Below are positions 45,631-57,371 of a stretch of 64,000 nucleotides of DNA, piece after piece (within the stretch, counting starts at the first letter, position 1; every line of letters begins with the position of its first letter). The DNA comes from Bedellia somnulentella (lineage: Eukaryota; Arthropoda; Insecta; Lepidoptera; Bedelliidae), in NCBI GenBank assembly GCA_963576735.1, contig OY755177.1:4464001-4528000 (forward strand), in the 5' to 3' direction. Both the position numbers and the translations under genes were made by a program. The notes beneath the pieces were generated by a model, which made no database searches, was not told the DNA's origin, and saw only the letters and a list, made by a program, of their open reading frames with translations.

Positions 45631-45843
45631 AAAAAATATTGATATAAATTATCAAAATAATACATCCCTCATATCACCATTAAAACCACTGCCAGTCTCA
45701 CCAAAAATCCCAGTACGTTATGAACGCTGTTAAATAGATTGGGTTGAGAGACATTCGAACGTATTCGTTTAAACCAAACGGGCCGTTCTGAAACTCGAGC
45801 GTTGCCGCCAATCTCATTTGCATCTCCAATCACGACCATTGTT

Positions 45844-48540
45844 GATTTATTTATTTATTTTTATTTATTTATTATTATTCATTACAATATACATAGTGTC
45901 GAATTTATAAAAAGGCATAACAAACTACTTAAAATTAATAATAAATTACAAAAAGAATATACAGTTATTTTACAAATTTAAACATTAATAAAATCATAGC
46001 TAAGTCAAAATTATTTTATGAATTAAATACATGTCATAATATTAATAATTATCATGTCAAAAAAAAATTAAGTAAAAATATTAAATGTCTCAATAAAGTA
46101 GAAAAGTCACGACGATATCTTAAAAAAACATTAAAATTGATTACTACGATCGTTAGTCAGCAAAAATTTCGTCTACCGAATAGCAGCATTTTTTTAAAAG
46201 GAACGCTTTTAATTCGACTTTAAACATTTTTTTAACTGTGATAGCTTTCATGTCTACCGGCAATTTATTAAACAGTTTTACTGCCTGGTGACTGGCAACA
46301 TGGGTTGCAACTTCCAGTCTTGGAGTACATACATCGACTTTTAAGTCCTTTCGTCTTGATTGGAGACGTTTATGGCTCTCCTCCTCTGATTCTATTTTGC
46401 TCAGGTTTTTAAATAAATCAGTTAGCAAAACTAAAACATACAGACTGGGAACAGTAAGTATTTTGAGCATTTTAAAGTGCTCCCTGCAAGACTCCCAAGG
46501 AGGAATATTGACTATTATTCTTATAGCCCGTTTTTGGCATATAAGAGCCTTCTTTATATTATAAGAATAACTATTACCCCAATATTTCACACTATATCTA
46601 ATCCTAGATTCTACCAAACTATAATATACACTGCTTAATTGATCTCGAGTAAGGACATCTCTCAAACTCCTAATCGCATAACATGCACTGTTTAGATTTG
46701 CTTCCAAAGAACTCAATTCAGGCTTCCAATTTAGGTAACAGTCTATCATTACACCTAAAAATTTAATGTCCTTTACAACTGCAATTTTGTTAGTACACAT
46801 AGTTAGATCTACATTTTCTGTGTTTTTTGATGTATGTCGAAATAACATTGCATACGATTTCGAGGAATTTATTTTTAAATTGTTGCTACTAAACCACTTG
46901 TGAAATAGGTCAAGAGTTTTATTGGTTTTTTCGGTTACATCTCCTATATTTTTTCCTTGTACAATGGCATTGGTATCATCCGCATATGCAACTATACTTA
47001 CGTCATTAATTCTATCCGTCATATATTGGAAAATGTCATTAATATAAATAATAAATAATATTGGTCCTAGAATTGATCCCTGGGGAACGCCCCGATTTAA
47101 TTTCATTAATTTAGATTTATATGTCACTAGCTCATTATTATTATTATTTTTAAGTTCTACATATTGATACCTATTATTCAAATAACTTTTAAAGAGTTCT
47201 AATACATTGCCTGTTATGCCGTAAAATTCCAGTTTCAACAGAGCAATCTCATGATCAACTAAGTCAAAAGCGGAAGTCAAATCTATGAATAAACTAATTA
47301 CGCGTCTTTTTGAATTTAAATTTGTCACTATTTCTTCCACCATCGTAGTAATGGCTTCAGATGTTCCCATACCACAACGATATCCGAACTGCCGCTCGTT
47401 CAAAATTTTGTTATCTGTCAGATGTGAAAGAAGGCGAGATTTAATAATTCTTTCAAAGATTTTTGACAGTACTGGTAGTAAAGAAATTGGTCTATAGTTG
47501 TTGGGATCTTTTTTTGATCCTTTTTTAAATATGGGTATTACTTTCGCGATTTTCAACTGCTCCGGAAAAAATCCTTCCTCTACGCATTTGTTGAATAAAT
47601 TAGATAATGGCAAGGCGAGCAAATCTTTATTATCTTTTAATAATGAAATAGGCAAATCGTCATAGCCAGTAGACTTTTTGGCTTTTATTTTATTGAGAAT
47701 ATCAAAGACTTCTTTGGGACGTATTTCACTAAACAATAATTTATTCTCAACAGGCTCTTTAAAAGATTCTTTTAGTATTTCAAGAGCATTCAATGCAGGT
47801 TCTATATTTGAAATTTTGCTATCGGGTTTGAAAGTATTGGCTAACAATTGTGTTACCTTTTTAGGATCATTTATTACCAATCCTTTACTCTCCAATGTAA
47901 TATTTTCCCTCACCTTATCTGTATTTCTGAGACCATTGACAACCTTCCATACTTCTCTGGTAGTGTTAGAAACAGCCAATCTAATATCCTTCTGAATCGC
48001 TTGTTTCTTCAACTGTCTCAGTACTTTTTTATAAATTCTTAAATATTTCAATCTGTAATTTTTCATTGATAATGTTATATTGGGTGTAGCTGAAAACAGG
48101 AACCTTTTCATTTGACTAGAGACTTTTACCCCTCTACTAATCCATTTTAATTTATTATGAGTTGATTTGTTTATTTTAATTCGCTTAACTTTAAAATTTG
48201 TTTCAAAGGTGCTTTTGAATTTATTTAGGAATCCATTTGTCCCAAAATCGTCCCATGCTATTTCTTGTATATCTTTTCTAAAGTTTTCCCTATTCTTTGT
48301 CGTAAAAGATCTACAATGTATGTATAAATAAGACGGTTTAGATCTGTTATATACTTTAACGTCAATTTCGCAAAAAAGACCAGCATGCCCATCAGCCAAG
48401 TTATTGTGATCGCATTTATAATTAATTATTGAGCTACTGTTTATATTCGTTATCATATTATCTATACATGAACTCGATTCATTTCTCACAAAAGTAATGC
48501 AGTTGAAGAGTGGCCTAGTTGAAGAGTGGCCTAAGTAGTG
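45844..48540 (-). mobile_element. CR1/L2-like LINE, 5'-truncated
   Basis: The 3' end on the minus strand is an (AAATAAATA)n tail at about 45844-45882, preceded by about 270 bp of untranslated sequence and the reverse transcriptase frame. The 5' break lies near 48510-48540, where AGGCCACTCTTCAACT is repeated twice in tandem. Most of the endonuclease and any ORF1 are missing. Confidence 0.85.
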
Positions 48541-48567
48541 CCTAAGCCATAAGAGTGGATATGACAC
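46153..48567 (-). pseudogene. LINE ORF2: endonuclease end and complete reverse transcriptase
   Basis: 804 codons with no stop. The first 20 or so are flank-derived and start at GTG. Residues about 25-75 hold the end of the apurinic-type endonuclease (SSCIDNMITN and a DGHAGLF block in place of the usual SDH). Reverse-transcriptase motifs: KKSTGYDDLP; NNYRPISLLPVLSKIFERII; RQFGYRCGMGTSEAI; motif A LFIDLTSAFDLVDHEI; motif B LNRGVPQGSILGPILFIIYI; motif C VAYADDTNAIV; then FLGVMID. The C-terminus has the CQKRAIRIIV and CTPRLEVATHVASHQAVKLF blocks of CR1/L2-group elements. The open frame indicates a recent insertion. The 5' truncation makes it non-functional. Confidence 0.88.
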
Positions 48568-48734
48568 CGATTCTTGTTCAATGTGCGCATTATTGTCTGT
48601 GTTTGCTTTTGTTTAAAACAATGCTTTGATATTATTTTTGTAATATTATAAATAGGACAATACGTTTTTATTGTAAACGTGGGTTAGGTTTCTATTGATA
48701 TAGAACTTCAGGAGCTTGCAGAATTATTATCAAC

Positions 48735-49530
48735 TAGTGGATGGGCCAGCTTCGCACGGGTAGCGTAGTTTTAAAAATATCTGAGATTTCTTCATTCACT
48801 GCCTTTTGTGATTTTGAAAGCCCTTTATGAACTGTTCAGTATGTCCACAAATAAGCTGATTTTCAAGTTGAGTTGGGAGAGTTAAAGTTAAGGAAAACGC
48901 TAAGAAGTATTTATAACAATCTAAAAACCTACCGTGACGTAGGATGCGTGCTACTGGCGCCATCTAGTATGTAATATGTAAATTAGTAAAGATTTGGTTT
49001 AGGTCGCATGCGACTTTTATTTTTCATGTATAATTTTGGTGTTTCTATACCGATTTCTTTGATTATTTTTTTATTGAATTGGTAAAGTTATTTTTCTTTA
49101 AATAAAGGATGTTTGAGAGAACTATTAACGTAAGTAAACAAATATAAACAGAATTCTCCGAACTGCTAAGCTATCAGGAGTTACACGCGTTATTGTTTGT
49201 CAACCATAAAATATAGACATATGCTGTGGCGGAATATTTTTTAGACAACTTTATGTATGATATTTCCGTCACACGTGATTTCTATGTATCTTCAACCACG
49301 CACACGCGACAGAAGCATTAAAAATAGTAACTTCTCCCGTTTTTCCAAAATTTCCCAAAATCCCCCTTCACAACTTTGCCGAAAAGTACACTTTAACCTG
49401 CCCAGGACTATGACGAATAATTGTACCAAGTTTCGTTAAAATCCGTCGAGTAGTTTTTGTTTCCATTAGGAACATACAAACCGACAGACAGACAAACAGA
49501 CTGACAAAAATTTAACTGTTTGCATTTTTG
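48735..49530 (-). mobile_element. Helitron-like non-autonomous element, probable
   Basis: On the minus strand CCCGTGCGAAGCTGGCCCAT then CCACTAG ends before a T at 48734, the layout of a Helitron 3' hairpin and CTAG terminus, different from the two Helitrons above. The far end is unclear. The phrase AAATCCGTCGAGTAGTTTTT and a GACAGACAAACAGACTGAC stretch near 49440-49505 are typical interior sequences of such elements. Confidence 0.5.
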
Positions 49531-49577
49531 GCATTAGTATCGATCCCTAATCATCCCCTGATAGTTATTTTGAAAAA

Positions 49578-49603
49578 ACGGGGTAGTGCTATTCTAAGCC
49601 GAC
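49578..49603 (-). repeat. SINE-X head fragment
   Basis: CGGGGTAGTGCTATTCTAAGCCGAC is the head of SINE-X in reverse. The rest is missing. Confidence 0.6.
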
Positions 49604-49834
49604 ATTTGGCATATTTTTTTATAATGCTGCTGTTACAATTTACATTTTTATCATTATATGGATAAGTAGTTGCAATCCACTGTACTATATTTATTTTAAT
49701 TATTGATATCAAAAAATCTACATATATTTTTTTATACAAACCCAGATGAATCGTATAAAAATGTTTTAATAACGTTAACCCTTTTTTTAAAAATAATCTT
49801 ATGAGTTAGGCCATTTATATTAATATCAAAAGGA

Positions 49835-50150
49835 ATGTTTAGGTGGTTTGGGCGCATAGAGAGGATGGATGAAAATAAAGTAGCGAAAGAGATATATAGA
49901 GCCAATGTGGATGGGAATGTTACTCGTAGTAGAGGACGGCCTCGTAAAACATTTCTTGACCAGATAGAAAACGTTGTTATAAAAGCGGGGGTCCGAAGTG
50001 AGAAGAATAAAAGAGCATGTATGAGAAGGATAATGAATGTAAGGGAAGCAAGAGAGGTTTGTCAAGATCGTACTTAGTGGCGATCGATAGTCTCTGCCTA
50101 CCCCGATGGGAATAATGGGCGTGAGTATAAGTATAAGTAAGTAAGTAAGT
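49835..50150 (+). pseudogene. RTE-a reverse transcriptase C-terminus and 3' tail
   Basis: The frame reads FRWFGRIERMDENKVAKEIY, then GRPRKTFLDQIENVVIKAG, CMRRIMNVREAREVCQDRT and a stop where TKWRSIV is expected. WRSIVSAYPDGN follows the stop. This is the C-terminal end of an RTE-like LINE. The 3' end continues CTCTGCCTACCCCGATGGGA, GGGCGTGAGTATAAG and (TAAG)n. Confidence 0.8.
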
Positions 50151-50879
50151 ATTCAAGAAAAAAATGTATGTGTCAGCTTCAACTGTAACCAAAACGAAAT
50201 CAAATTCAATAAACCTCCCAAAAAGTTAATTACAAACTTAAACAACCGAAACCCTAAATATCATTACACTAAGCTTAACTCGCAGGGCCTATCTGGCTAA
50301 TAGATTCATTTGTATTCCCAGTGCAAGTGGGCCGGCCTAACGAACACAGCTGACTCAGTATACAATCACCGTAGTTAATATTTGTCGACCGACACGCCAC
50401 GACTAATTGCTTCGACTAGCTGTATCTGCGACTTCTGATCGAGAACATTATAAGTCTGATTGCATTTGATACAATTGCACGGTGGTTGAGGTTTTTAATT
50501 TTTAGAACTGAATTAGTTTTGGGTAGAGGAAAATATAAATTAAATTAAATGTGTTGAATTTTTTAGTAACTATATACTGTGTTAAGTCAGCTTGGAATGC
50601 CTATTATGTATCTTCCGGATATCATTAATATAACACAAAGAACAAGGTTATAAGAGTGACGTAGAAACCCATCACCGGTAAAGTTTTAATAACCATATTT
50701 CCGCGTTCAAATTCACCATAGCTTATTTGTACAGTACACTTCTGGCTTGAGAATTACCGATTACCAAGTTCTTGCTAACCCTTTATGGTTAAAACCTTAC
50801 ATACATGTATGTAGTGGAACGCTATCGTCACGTAATGATTCATCCTACTCGTAAAAATATAAATATATATTTTGAAGAA

Positions 50880-51290
50880 TGTCGTTTTCATGAACACTAC
50901 CGAGAAACCTTTCCTTCTCGAGTTAGTAGTAAGCCTAATGCCAAAGGAAAACAAAAGCAAATCGTTGTAAATGGAAATTATTTTTTTCTGCTCATAACAG
51001 ATTGGTTGCAGTCACAGGTTATGGTAAGTTACTGAAGAATGTCCATGAACACCTTTCGTAAATATTCTGAAAACATACCCGCTCAATGTCGTGTTCATGA
51101 ACACCACCAAGAAACCTTTCCTTCTCAAGTTAGTAGTAAGGCCAAAGGAAAACAAAAGCAAATCGTTGAAAATGGAAATTATTTTTTTCTGCTCATAACA
51201 GATTGGTTGCAGTACAGGTTATGGTAAATTTCTTTAGAATATCCATGAACATCTTTTGTATATATTCTGAAACCATACCCGCTCTAGCTC
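50880..51290 (+). repeat. Tandem duplication of about 205 bp
   Basis: Unit 1 starts near 50880 and unit 2 near 51088. Both contain GTCGTnTTCATGAACAC, CCTTTCCTTCTC, AAAGGAAAACAAAAGCAAAT and TCTGCTCATAACAGATTGGT. Each unit has a short open frame (about 60-75 codons). They differ by a 6-bp in-frame indel and several substitutions that all change the amino acid, so coding constraint is not supported. There is no known domain. Confidence 0.75.
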
Positions 51291-51702
51291 TAGCATTAAA
51301 TTATAGAAATGAGCTGGTTCGCCAAAAAAATGGATTCAAATTATTTTCTTCTACGTAAAAACCCTGATATCATTTATCTCATGAGCTAGGACAAAATACT
51401 TCTAGCTATACTCAGTCTTAATTATAACAAAGACGATATATTGTTTTAACAACCGCTGACCGCAACCGTTCCCATCCCATACATGAATAAGTACCGAAAT
51501 GGGGTAGTTAGAAAATTTGTCAGTCATCCAACTACTCAGCCACTTGTGGAAGTTGAGTAGAACAATCTTGGTTATATTTATGAAAGGCTGTTGACTGGTC
51601 TGCAGCAACATCGCTCACAATCACAATAAGTCCCCCATACGATTAAAAGGGTTAGTGTGAGAGGTTTAAACTTTACAGGTATATCAGTCGATTTATTATT
51701 GC

Positions 51703-51936
51703 TGTGTAGTGTCGGCTTAGAATAGCACTACCCCATTTCTTCCGGTGGGTGTACGTAAGAGGCGACTTACGGTATTGCGGCTTTTTAGGGGTTTTTGGGC
51801 GATGCGGTTGGAGACCCATCACCAACAACCTTTATTTTACCATTTTTTCCCCACACAATTTCCAAAAGTGGCTAGGGAATTTCTAATTCCTTTACTATGG
51901 ATACTCTTTCTAGGGATTTATAGCCGTGAATATATG
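51703..51936 (+). mobile_element. SINE-X copy, full length
   Basis: Head TGTGTAGTGTCGGCTTAGAA to GCCGTGAATATATGATGAG. Close to the younger subfamily. The ATGT tail has been replaced by ATGAG repeats. Confidence 0.9.
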
Positions 51937-52216
51937 ATGAGATGAGATGAGTTATTTTTCATTATTTCAAGACGTTTTCACAGTTTTATAATCACTATTT
52001 ACATGAATAGTAGTTTCTTAGCCTCGGATGTTAAATAAATATATTGTTAAGATAGTATCCCATACCCTATTGAATTTGACTTACTAAAAGGCCAATCTTA
52101 ACTGTGTAATATGCATAACTTTTATAAAAAGTGGACGTTTTACCAGATTGTACAAAATCTACGGTAGTGAATACATAGTGTAATAAGGTAATTTAGTCTT
52201 ACTAAGCTTATTTCAC

Positions 52217-52510
52217 AGCCGTGATAGTCCAATGAGTAGAATGACCGCCCGTGAGTCCTACCCCAGACAGGCGTTAGAATCCCGATTCAGGCTTTCACCA
52301 ATTTATCTTTTCTAAAATCATATCTAAATTTATCATGGTTATTAACGGGGAGGGAAAACATCGTGAAGGGCTAAGTTGTAAGGCTAAGTAACCCCTATCA
52401 CGTGATTACACTGTCCAAGCAAAACGTGGATACTCAGAACCAGGTGACGGTGGCAAGTGATGTTCTACATCTGCCAACCCCTTCGGTGATATACGGGGTG
52501 AACGCTTGGG
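52217..52510 (+). mobile_element. SINE-R copy, diverged
   Basis: The A-box-like GTGATAGTCCAATGAGTAGA and degraded B-box TAGAATCCCGATTC are followed by the conserved middle (TTATCATGGTTATTAACGGG) and the 3' end AACCCCTTCGGTGATATACG. An internal deletion of about 60 bp removes the TGACAGTGTATTCG section. Confidence 0.8.
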
Positions 52511-52649
52511 TCTTGAGACTTCTATCACTCGTTACCATTCTCTTAGTGTCATGTGATACCCTCTAAAAATAAATATAGCTTTGTTACGTAAACAGTTTTA
52601 TAAGCATAAACGCAGCTAAGTTCAGATTTTACTAGAAAATAATACTACA

Positions 52650-52920
52650 TACATACATACATACATACATATTCTCACGCCGTTAGTTCCCATTGGGGTA
52701 GGCAGAGACTATCGATCGCCACTTTGTACGATCCTGGCAAACCTCTCTGGCTTCGTTTACATCCATCAATCTTTTCATACATACTCTTTTATTCTTCATA
52801 CTGCGGACACCTGCCTTTTTGAGCACATTTTCTATTTGATCCAAATGTGTCCTCCGAGGTCGTCCTCTACTAACATTACCTTCCACATTGGCTCTATATA
52901 TCTCTTTCACCAATTTATAG
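52650..52920 (-). pseudogene. RTE-a reverse transcriptase C-terminus and 3' tail
   Basis: The frame on the minus strand reads KEIYRANVEGNVSRGRPRRT, HLDQIENVLKKAGVRSMKNK and EAREVCQDRTKWRSIVSAYP with NGN and a stop. The final segment is intact here, so this is the best guide to the end of the family. The 3' end continues CTCTGCCTACCCCAATGGGA, GGCGTGAGAATATG and (TATG)n at 52650-52672. Confidence 0.82.
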
Positions 52921-53879
52921 TTATTTTCTTACTACATAATACTACAATTGTTCTTAATCCATATACAAGCATATTCCAGATGTTTGAATCACAACATGCG
53001 AGACGGGTCAATCTCATTCTGTACACTTTAAACTAACAGCTACGGCTGTAACATATTAAACAACATTCTTGCAAAATTTCTAGCGCAACCTTATTTCTGT
53101 CCCTTTCATAAAGCTCTATAAAAAGTGAGAGGGGGTTGAAAACGCACGGTCTAGAATCTAAGAGAAAATAGAATCCAGATGGCAAATTTGGCAACCTAGT
53201 GTTGTTCCTAATGAACTAAACCATTGTTTGTTAATACATATAATAAAGAGGAAATATATGTTTATGTGTTTGTTTGCCTGCAATTAATTGGATTTGAAAT
53301 ATTTAAACTGAATAATATCAAAAACTTGAATAGAAACCTTTTGTAGGTTTGAGATTTGATTGAGAAAAAAATTGACTATATAACATCACTCTATATTTTA
53401 CATGGGGTTGAGCAGCGATTAAGCTGTAAAGTTGGACGAACTACTTGTGCTCATTGACCTACAACATTCAAAATAAATAAATATATATATATATTTTTAA
53501 TTTTGTTTAATCTTTCTTTAATCCAATACACATCAGTTTCAGTACAGTCAAGATATTACAATAAGTTACTGCGTAAATGCTTAAATTACTGCGTTTTACA
53601 TGCATTGAGTTCCTGTGGCCCCACACTAAGCAAGCCTATATTGTGGGTACTGAGTGATGGTAAACTATGTGACATTCTTATTTTAAAAACTTACAATTTT
53701 ACATAAATTTTTAAAGTTACAGAATTTAAGTTACCCACAAACAAAATTAATCTACATATGTATTTTGATAAATTGTATTGTCTTTCATTTGTACGTATTC
53801 AGTAGAAGCACAGGCAAAATATCATTATCGCTTTAAATTTCATGAGCGATGAGCAGTGAGGAAATTAATTTGAGAGATT
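52921..53879. other. No gene recognised
   Basis: AT-rich, with no identifiable coding or repeat signature. Confidence 0.4.
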
Positions 53880-53922
53880 GAAAATCCTACTCTACCCGAG
53901 CGAAGCTGGGCCGGTCCACTAG
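53880..53922 (+). repeat. Helitron-like 3' terminus
   Basis: CTACCCGAGCGAAGCTGGGC then CGGTCCACTAG before a T. This is the same class of hairpin plus CTAG end as at 48735, in the opposite orientation. The 5' end is not identified. Confidence 0.5.
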
Positions 53923-54324
53923 TATAACATGAAATTGGGATCAAATCTATATTGTTCTCCCGACATACGAGTACATGGTTGAATGTGAATGCTTCTAGGA
54001 AACAATATGTGATTGGAGGCAAGGATTTATAGAATGCGAACGTATTTGTATAGCAGCACATATGACGGTCGTGTGTGAAGTTGGAAAAACAAATGGAAAC
54101 AAGGTTTTTTACATTAAAACTGTCAAAAATAACACTAATTGATATCCTATCACATAAATGCATGATATGGTTAATATGCAAATCATATTATGTTTACAAA
54201 CATCTATTAAAGTTGGGCCATGTGTTTAGCAGCAATTACTGACTCATTTCTACTTACTCATAATTGACTTCTATATATCGTACGTCTGTGTATCATACAA
54301 CGTTAGATACACAGTTTTACATAC

Positions 54325-54491
54325 ATCGGTTTAGAACCACGCGTGGTTGGAGACCCATCACCAAAAACCTTTATTTTACCATCTTTTCCCCATTCAAATT
54401 CCAAAGTGGCTGAGGAATTTTTAATTCCTTAGCTCTGGCTACCCCTTCTAGGGAATTATTGCCGTGAGTATGTGTATGTATGTATGTATGA
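54325..54491 (+). repeat. SINE-X copy with internal deletion
   Basis: A short head piece (TCGGTTTAGAA) runs directly into GTGGTTGGAGACCCATCACC and then a complete 3' half with (TATG)n. About 75 bp between head and middle are missing. Confidence 0.7.
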
Positions 54492-54857
54492 ATGAATACT
54501 TTATACAATTATGTAATACGAAATATCTTTTTAAACGAAACTTAACTCGCAGCATAATATCTCTGTATTAAGTTAGGAATATAAGTCAAATTACAAATGA
54601 AGAAGTCAAAGTATGTCAAGCGTCCTCATTCTGCACTAGTACGTTTATCTTCAGAAGTTTGCATAATTCATGTCGGTTCATATACATCCTTCCTTATTAA
54701 GCAAGATTTTCGCCTAAGAAATGTTAATTTATCACATTCCTGCGAGAGGGCGGGAAATGTTATAAAGTTTTTTTTTATTACATAAAATACAGTCTGGGCT
54801 TTTGCTTTTTAATTAAAATATCGAAACAAGTTTACAATACATTAATCTTATTAACTT

Positions 54858-54952
54858 ACATACATACATATACTCACCGCTATGAATCCCTTGAAGGGGT
54901 AGCCAGAGCTAGGGAATTAGTAATTCCTCAGCCACTTTTGGAAGTTGCGCGA
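54858..54952 (-). repeat. SINE-X 3' half
   Basis: Tail ACATACATACATATACTCAC, body to CACTTTTGGAAGTTG, then a break. Confidence 0.75.
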
Positions 54953-55054
54953 CTGCACTTTCCAAGCAAAACTTTATTTATTTAGGAGATCATTCTTAAA
55001 AAATTACACATATCTGTTTGTAGATTATTATAGTGGTTGATATATACATACATA

Positions 55055-55190
55055 ATATGTATATGTATATCTAAGGTTTTCAATGCCAAAATAGGGTGGC
55101 CCAAGTTTCAGAATAATTAATTCCTCAGCTTCCTTCGGAAAGTAAGTGGGGAATACATGAAAAAATAAAGGTGGGCGTGAGAGCCATATT
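55055..55190 (-). repeat. SINE-X remnant
   Basis: Weak matches in reverse order: GGTGGCCCAAGTTTCAGAAT, AATTCCTCAGC and AAGTAAGTGGGGAA. The head is gone. Confidence 0.4.
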
Positions 55191-55287
55191 GCCCTACAAT
55201 GGTTAAGGTATAATTTGTTTTGTAATGTACCACTTTCGTCTGTGGCTAACGGCAGTAGCGGTGGCTATACTTAATTGTTCAACAACA

Positions 55288-55525
55288 ACCGTGATAGCTC
55301 AATGGGTAGAACACCCATCTTTCAGGCGGGCAGGCATGGGTTCAAATCCCAGGTCGGGCCTACACCAATTTGTCTTCTTCAACGTCATATGTGCCTACTC
55401 TCTATCACGTGAGCACACAGTCCAAGCATAACCTGCATACTCTGAACATCAAGTGGTAATATCACGTGATGTTCAGAAGTATTGGTACCTCATCCAACCC
55501 CTTTGGATATATAGGGTAACGCAAA
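55288..55525 (+). mobile_element. SINE-R copy, shortened
   Basis: The head is well preserved: AACCGTGATAGCTCAATGGG, and GGGTTCAAATCCCAGGTCGG as B box. The middle third is deleted, from GTCATATGTG to CTATCACGTGAGC. The 3' stem-loop is AACCCCTTTGGATATATAGG and the tail is lost. Confidence 0.8.
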
Positions 55526-55814
55526 TTATATATATTATACCACATAATCAAGACGGATTTTACTAACATTTGATATTTAGCAACATCCCAAAACAACCGG
55601 GCAAATCAATATTAGATGTGTAGTACACATTGTGTTCATCAGATCATTTCTCAAGGGGCTAACTTAGCTTGAACACTTAATGAGAAGTGAGTTAATTACT
55701 GTTCTACTGTCAATCACACCTTACCTGTGACGTCACAAACCAATTTGCTTGCCTTACACTTTGATTAAGCCTTTAAATGGCGTTCTAGTGCAGGTTATAC
55801 AAGCTTAATTAAAA

Positions 55815-56075
55815 TACATACATACATACATAATATATAATATACTCACGGCTATAAATCCCTAGGAGGGGTAGCCACAGCTAAGGGATTCGAAATTCCT
55901 CAGCCACGTTTGGAAAGTTGAGTGGGAAAAAGATGGTAAAATAAAGGTTTTTGGTAATGGGTCTCCAACCGCATCGCCCAAAAATCCCTTAAAAGCCCCA
56001 AAATCCTTAGTCGCCTCTTACGTGCACCCACCGTAAGAAATGGGGTAGTGCTATTCTAAGCCGACGCTACACAGC
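55815..56075 (-). mobile_element. SINE-X copy, full length
   Basis: (CATA)n tail at 55815-55845 to the head CTATTCTAAGCCGACGCTAC. Confidence 0.88.
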
Positions 56076-56202
56076 AAACACATTAGTTAAATAGCAAATT
56101 AGAATACATTGTAAAAAATCACTGCAAACTTAGATTAGTTGATAGTAAGTAAATCTAAAATCTTAAATATTTTATTTTAATAACATTTTAGTTAATCTTT
56201 GC

Positions 56203-56640
56203 CGTGTAGTAGAATATCACTAACCTTTTCTACTCACGGGTGACGTAAGAGGCCACTAAGGGTATGGGGCATTTCTAAGTGGTTTTTGGGCGATGTGGTT
56301 GTAGACCTATCACCAATTATACTTTATATCTACCAATACTTATTTATTTATTTTGGACAAACAACAGACACAGACTAAATACATTATTTCTAATTAAATT
56401 ACATGGTGAAATCAGTCTGTATCCAGAACTGTTCATCACAGAATATTTACATTTCTATTATTATTCTATTTATTTACTTACTTGTCCCCTTTCAACTTGC
56501 AAATGTGGCTGAGGAGTTTCTAGCTCCGACAATACTTTATTTCTACCATTTATCCCCATCAACTTCCAAATGTGGCTGAAAAGTTAGCCCTAAAGCTCTG
56601 GCTACCCCTTTTTTGGATGTATCGCTGTGAGTATATGTAT
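56203..56640 (+). repeat. SINE-X copy of older subfamily, interrupted
   Basis: The head GCCGTGTAGTAGAATATCAC is followed by the older-subfamily body to about 56335. About 150 bp of unrelated AT-rich sequence (to about 56485) separates this from the 3' half (CCCCTTTCAACTTGCAAATG). The 3' half itself contains a partial duplication (a second CATCAACTTCCAAATGTGGC at 56550) and ends GCTGTGAGTATATGTATATA. Confidence 0.65.
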
Positions 56641-56717
56641 ATATAGATAATTGACTCCGAATTCTACCCTCTAATTAATTATCAAAAAAATATAGTCTGA
56701 CTTTTTTATATTGCACA

Positions 56718-57065
56718 GTGCAGCTTAGATTGTCATGAATATTTTTTTTAAAAGGGTGTTACTACAGGCGATTAGTCTTTAGGACCTTTTTGAGTTTTTT
56801 TTGGTTGATGTTTCTGGCGATACAAAACGGCGATGGGCCTGCCCCCTATCACGTGAGTACACTGTCCATGCAAAACGTGGGTACTCTGAACACCAGGTGA
56901 CAAAGTCACTTGATGTTCAGAAGTATTAGTACCTCTGCCAACCCCTTCGGGGATATTCGGTGTGAACGTTTATGTTTATGTTATATGTTATGTTTCTGGA
57001 GATTCATCACCAACTATCCTTAATTATATAATCCCCTTAGTTTCAGATCTGGTTAAATTCTTTAA
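56718..57065 (+). repeat. Degraded SINE-X split by a SINE-R piece
   Basis: Head-like GTGCAGCTTAGATTGTCATG and TTTTTTGGTTGATG precede, and AGATTCATCACCAACTATCC follows, a 3' part of SINE-R inserted at 56822-56990. Confidence 0.5.
56822..56990 (+). mobile_element. SINE-R copy, 5'-truncated
   Basis: Starts at ACAAAACGGCGATGGGCCTG in the middle of the element and runs to CAACCCCTTCGGGGATATTC, GGTGTGAACGTTTATG and a GTTATATGTT tail. A typical 5'-truncated retroposition product. Confidence 0.8.
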
Positions 57066-57371
57066 TGTATATTTTGCTGAAAAATAAGACTCAAGAGGTT
57101 TAATAATCCAATAGTTTATTTTTCCTTACACTTAATTATCTACTGATACTACCAAGATATCATCAGCAACCACCTTTAAAGTATTAAATCTATTTTACTT
57201 ATATTCTATAGGCTACAAAATATAGAAAACTTACAAATATATAACCGTCTAGACATATCTACTTAAGCAACTAGCATCACAAAAAAGGCAAATTAGCGAG
57301 ATCTACAATCTATATTTTGGTACTTAATGAAATCTAATTTCGTGGTCAATCTCGTAATGAATATATTATCA

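Noticed and set aside
53840..54181. 113-codon minus-strand open frame
   Set aside because: It overlaps a Helitron-like terminus and has no recognisable motif.
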